From contig CANCOG010000299.1 in the NCBI GenBank assembly GCA_947379685.1, positions 1 through 6,336 on the forward strand: a DNA stretch of 6,336 nt, written 5' to 3'. Of the stretch, positions 5,121 through 6,336 are shown one piece after another; position 1 is the first letter of the stretch, and every line of letters starts with the position of its first letter. The position numbers were made by a program, and so were the translations under genes. The notes under the pieces were generated by a model that searched no databases, was not told where the DNA came from, and saw only the letters and a program-made list of their open reading frames with translations. The DNA comes from Flavipsychrobacter stenotrophus (lineage in GTDB: Bacteria > Bacteroidota > Bacteroidia > Chitinophagales > Chitinophagaceae).

Positions 5121-5373
5121 GAGTTTGGTGGGTATGCTCAAAATAGGAAGGACAAGGCAGGTACTTTGATGCATAATGTTGGTGGTGTTATTCATTGCTC
5201 TTTGGCATAAAAATGTGATGCCGAAGGCATCATTACGGGATGGTGAGTGTGGTATTTCTATAGAATCGGGATGGTTTTTTTTGGAAATTTCACTTGCCTA
5301 GATGAAGAATCCTGTTGAAGCGTTTCATATCGAGCGTAGCACGGCTATGCACAAAATCTGTACCCCACCGGAA
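5121..5373. other. Gene-free stretch downstream of the glycosyltransferase
   Basis: Apart from the partial repeat arm at 5131-5143 and the hairpin at 5216-5232, nothing recognisable is seen between the inverted repeat and the glycosyltransferase stop codon. A plus-strand open frame that starts here runs into the antisense of the glycosyltransferase gene and is not credible. Confidence 0.5.
5216..5232 (-). terminator. Terminator-like hairpin after the glycosyltransferase gene
   Basis: On the minus strand the sequence reads TGATGCC-TTC-GGCATCA, a perfect 7-bp stem with a 3-base loop, followed by CATTTTTATG. Stem plus T-rich tail fits an intrinsic terminator for the minus-strand operon ending at 5374, about 140 bases upstream. 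The same palindrome type also occurs as a dispersed repeat in Bacteroidota, and the T-run is short, so the role is moderately likely. Confidence 0.45.
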
Positions 5374-6237
5374 TCAATCTGGAAAGTTCATAAAATAACG
5401 TGCTGCAGCAATCGCGACTGTAAACCATGCAGCCATTTTGTCTTTGAATTTCAGCGTATTAGTTTTCCATTTCCAGTATTTCATCAGGTCAAGGAATTCG
5501 ATGCGGCTGAAATGGACAAGTTTGAAGTCCAGGTGCTTTAGTACATCTACGCCTTCTGTCATCCACAGCCGTTCTTTCGCCTTGCTGGATATGTTGGCAT
5601 GATACCATCTGAAATAATTGAGCTGCAGCCCGCTGTGCACCAAGCTGGTATGCTGTAATACACGGGTGTAAAAAATCCAGTCGCCGCAGGCTTTGTATTT
5701 TCCCAATCCGTTAATGGCTTTAAGGGCATAGGTTCTTTTGGTGATGCAGGAACTGGTGTTTTGAATGGTGCAGTGTACAACCATTTCCTTAACAGCTTCT
5801 TCACCGGTTTTGAATAAGGTTGTTTTGTATAACGAAAGTTCTTCGCCCGGTACGCCATCAGCATCAACCCAGTGCGACCTGCAAAATGCGATGCCTGCGT
5901 CTTTGTTTTCACGGGTCAGGTGCAGCAGTGTTTCCAGGAATTCAGGCTCGCAGTAGTCGTCGCTTTCTGCTATCCAAATCCAGGTGCCCTTTGCAAGCAA
6001 CATTCCTTTTTCCCATTGTTTGAAGGGGCTGCCGCTATTGGCGGCATTATATACAATATGTGTTACGCGACTGTCGGTTCTGAATTGCTCAATTACGTCC
6101 CTACTGTTGTCGGTAGAGCAATCGTCGAGAATGATCACTTCTATATCGGTGAATGTCTGATCCAGCACGCTTTTAATCCTCTGGCCGAGGTACTTTTCAT
6201 GATTGTAATTTGGAATGATAACGGACACTTCAGGCAT
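5374..6237 (-). CDS. Family 2 glycosyltransferase (GT-A fold)
   Basis: A 287-residue protein with the GT2 pattern: VSVIIPNYNHEKYL (4-17) at the first strand, LDDCSTDNS (37-45) with the nucleotide-binding Asp pair, NSGSPFKQWEKGM (67-79), and AESDDY (90-95) as the metal-binding DxD-type motif. Further on are IQNTSSCITKR (158-168) and CGDW (184-187), where Asp186 is the likely catalytic-base region. Such enzymes move a sugar from a nucleotide-sugar donor to a growing glycan at the cytoplasmic face. The C-terminus ends in a hydrophobic or amphipathic helix (about 268-284) that may touch the membrane; there are no full transmembrane domains. The ATG at 6237 lies inside the end of the preceding gene (8-base overlap), which suggests translational coupling in an operon, typical of polysaccharide clusters. 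Stop TGA at 5374-5376. Donor and acceptor sugars cannot be told. Confidence 0.95.
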   Translation of the reverse strand: MPEVSVIIPNYNHEKYLGQRIKSVLDQTFTDIEVIILDDCSTDNSRDVIEQFRTDSRVTHIVYNAANSGSPFKQWEKGMLLAKGTWIWIAESDDYCEPEFLETLLHLTRENKDAGIAFCRSHWVDADGVPGEELSLYKTTLFKTGEEAVKEMVVHCTIQNTSSCITKRTYALKAINGLGKYKACGDWIFYTRVLQHTSLVHSGLQLNYFRWYHANISSKAKERLWMTEGVDVLKHLDFKLVHFSRIEFLDLMKYWKWKTNTLKFKDKMAAWFTVAIAAARYFMNFPD

Positions 6238-6336
6238 GGAACAGAGATTTAATCAATCGAACCGGTGATAAAATAAAGTGCCCTATCCTGAATGACCAGG
6301 AGCTTCTCAGCTCTCTGGTAATGGTATCGACCGCGT
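6230..6336 (-). CDS. C-terminal end of a gene cut by the window edge, probably glycan-operon enzyme
   Basis: Only the last 34 codons are visible (6334 down to a TGA at 6230-6232); the 5' part lies outside the window. The tail contains LRSSWSFRIGHFILSPVRL followed by IKSLFHA. The pattern 'S-W/Y-x-F/Y-R-I/L-G ... P-x-R' near a C-terminus is one I know from glycosyltransferases and related enzymes of surface-polysaccharide clusters. The stop codon overlaps the glycosyltransferase start by 8 bases, so both should be co-transcribed. A competing open frame (6335 down to a TAA at 6249-6251) also runs to the edge, but its peptide has no familiar pattern. The exact enzyme type is not determinable from 34 residues. 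Confidence 0.7.
   Translation of the reverse strand, partial: AVDTITRELRSSWSFRIGHFILSPVRLIKSLFHA

Noticed and set aside
5302..5541. Plus-strand open frame of 79 codons
   Set aside because: Antisense of the glycosyltransferase end and its downstream region, with no recognisable features.
5872..6252. Plus-strand open frame of 126 codons
   Set aside because: Antisense of the glycosyltransferase N-terminal half.
6249..6336. Competing minus-strand frame ending in TAA 11 bases before the glycosyltransferase
   Set aside because: It is open to the window edge, but its peptide (LLVIQDRALYFITGSID tail) has no known pattern, while the other frame gives a familiar glycan-operon C-terminus. Not fully excluded.

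Overview
The window looks like a chromosomal segment from a member of the Bacteroidota, most likely Chitinophagaceae-like. This is inferred from protein style (a MauG/CCP-type di-haem peroxidase with a Bacteroidota flavour, a stand-alone family-5 solute-binding lipoprotein, a GT2 glycosyltransferase in a polysaccharide-type operon), from the lack of clear Shine-Dalgarno sequences, and from intergenic DNA full of small palindromic repeats. No rRNA, tRNA, CRISPR array or transposase gene was seen.

Layout, left to right. Bases 1-342 hold short hairpin repeats and no convincing gene. A periplasmic di-haem peroxidase gene lies at 343-1326 (+). A repeat-rich gap of about 250 bp follows, then a small AT-rich gene for an unrecognised three-helix membrane protein at 1580-2080 (-), convergent with the peroxidase. 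From 2081 to 3181 there is about 1.1 kb without a credible gene. Most of it is interspersed hairpins and dispersed repeats, including a second copy of a 52-bp element also found at 1407-1458 and a triple 13-bp GT-rich tandem repeat. A full-length SBP_bac_5 lipoprotein gene lies at 3182-4822 (-). Its upstream flank carries an array of an 8-bp unit (TTAGCTGA) in two or three higher-order blocks, ending about 18 bases from the start codon. Next come a perfect 15-bp inverted repeat (5074-5120) and a terminator-like hairpin (5216-5232). A GT2 glycosyltransferase at 5374-6237 (-) follows; its start codon overlaps by 8 bases the end of another minus-strand gene that runs off the right edge.

The genes do not form one pathway. 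The right-hand pair looks like the 3' end of a cell-surface polysaccharide or glycan operon. The SBP gene and the peroxidase gene look like independent units. The most unusual content is the intergenic DNA: hairpins of different sequence joined by recurring linkers, plus the 8-bp array next to the SBP gene. The functional claims are family-level inferences from motifs read by eye; no database search was possible.
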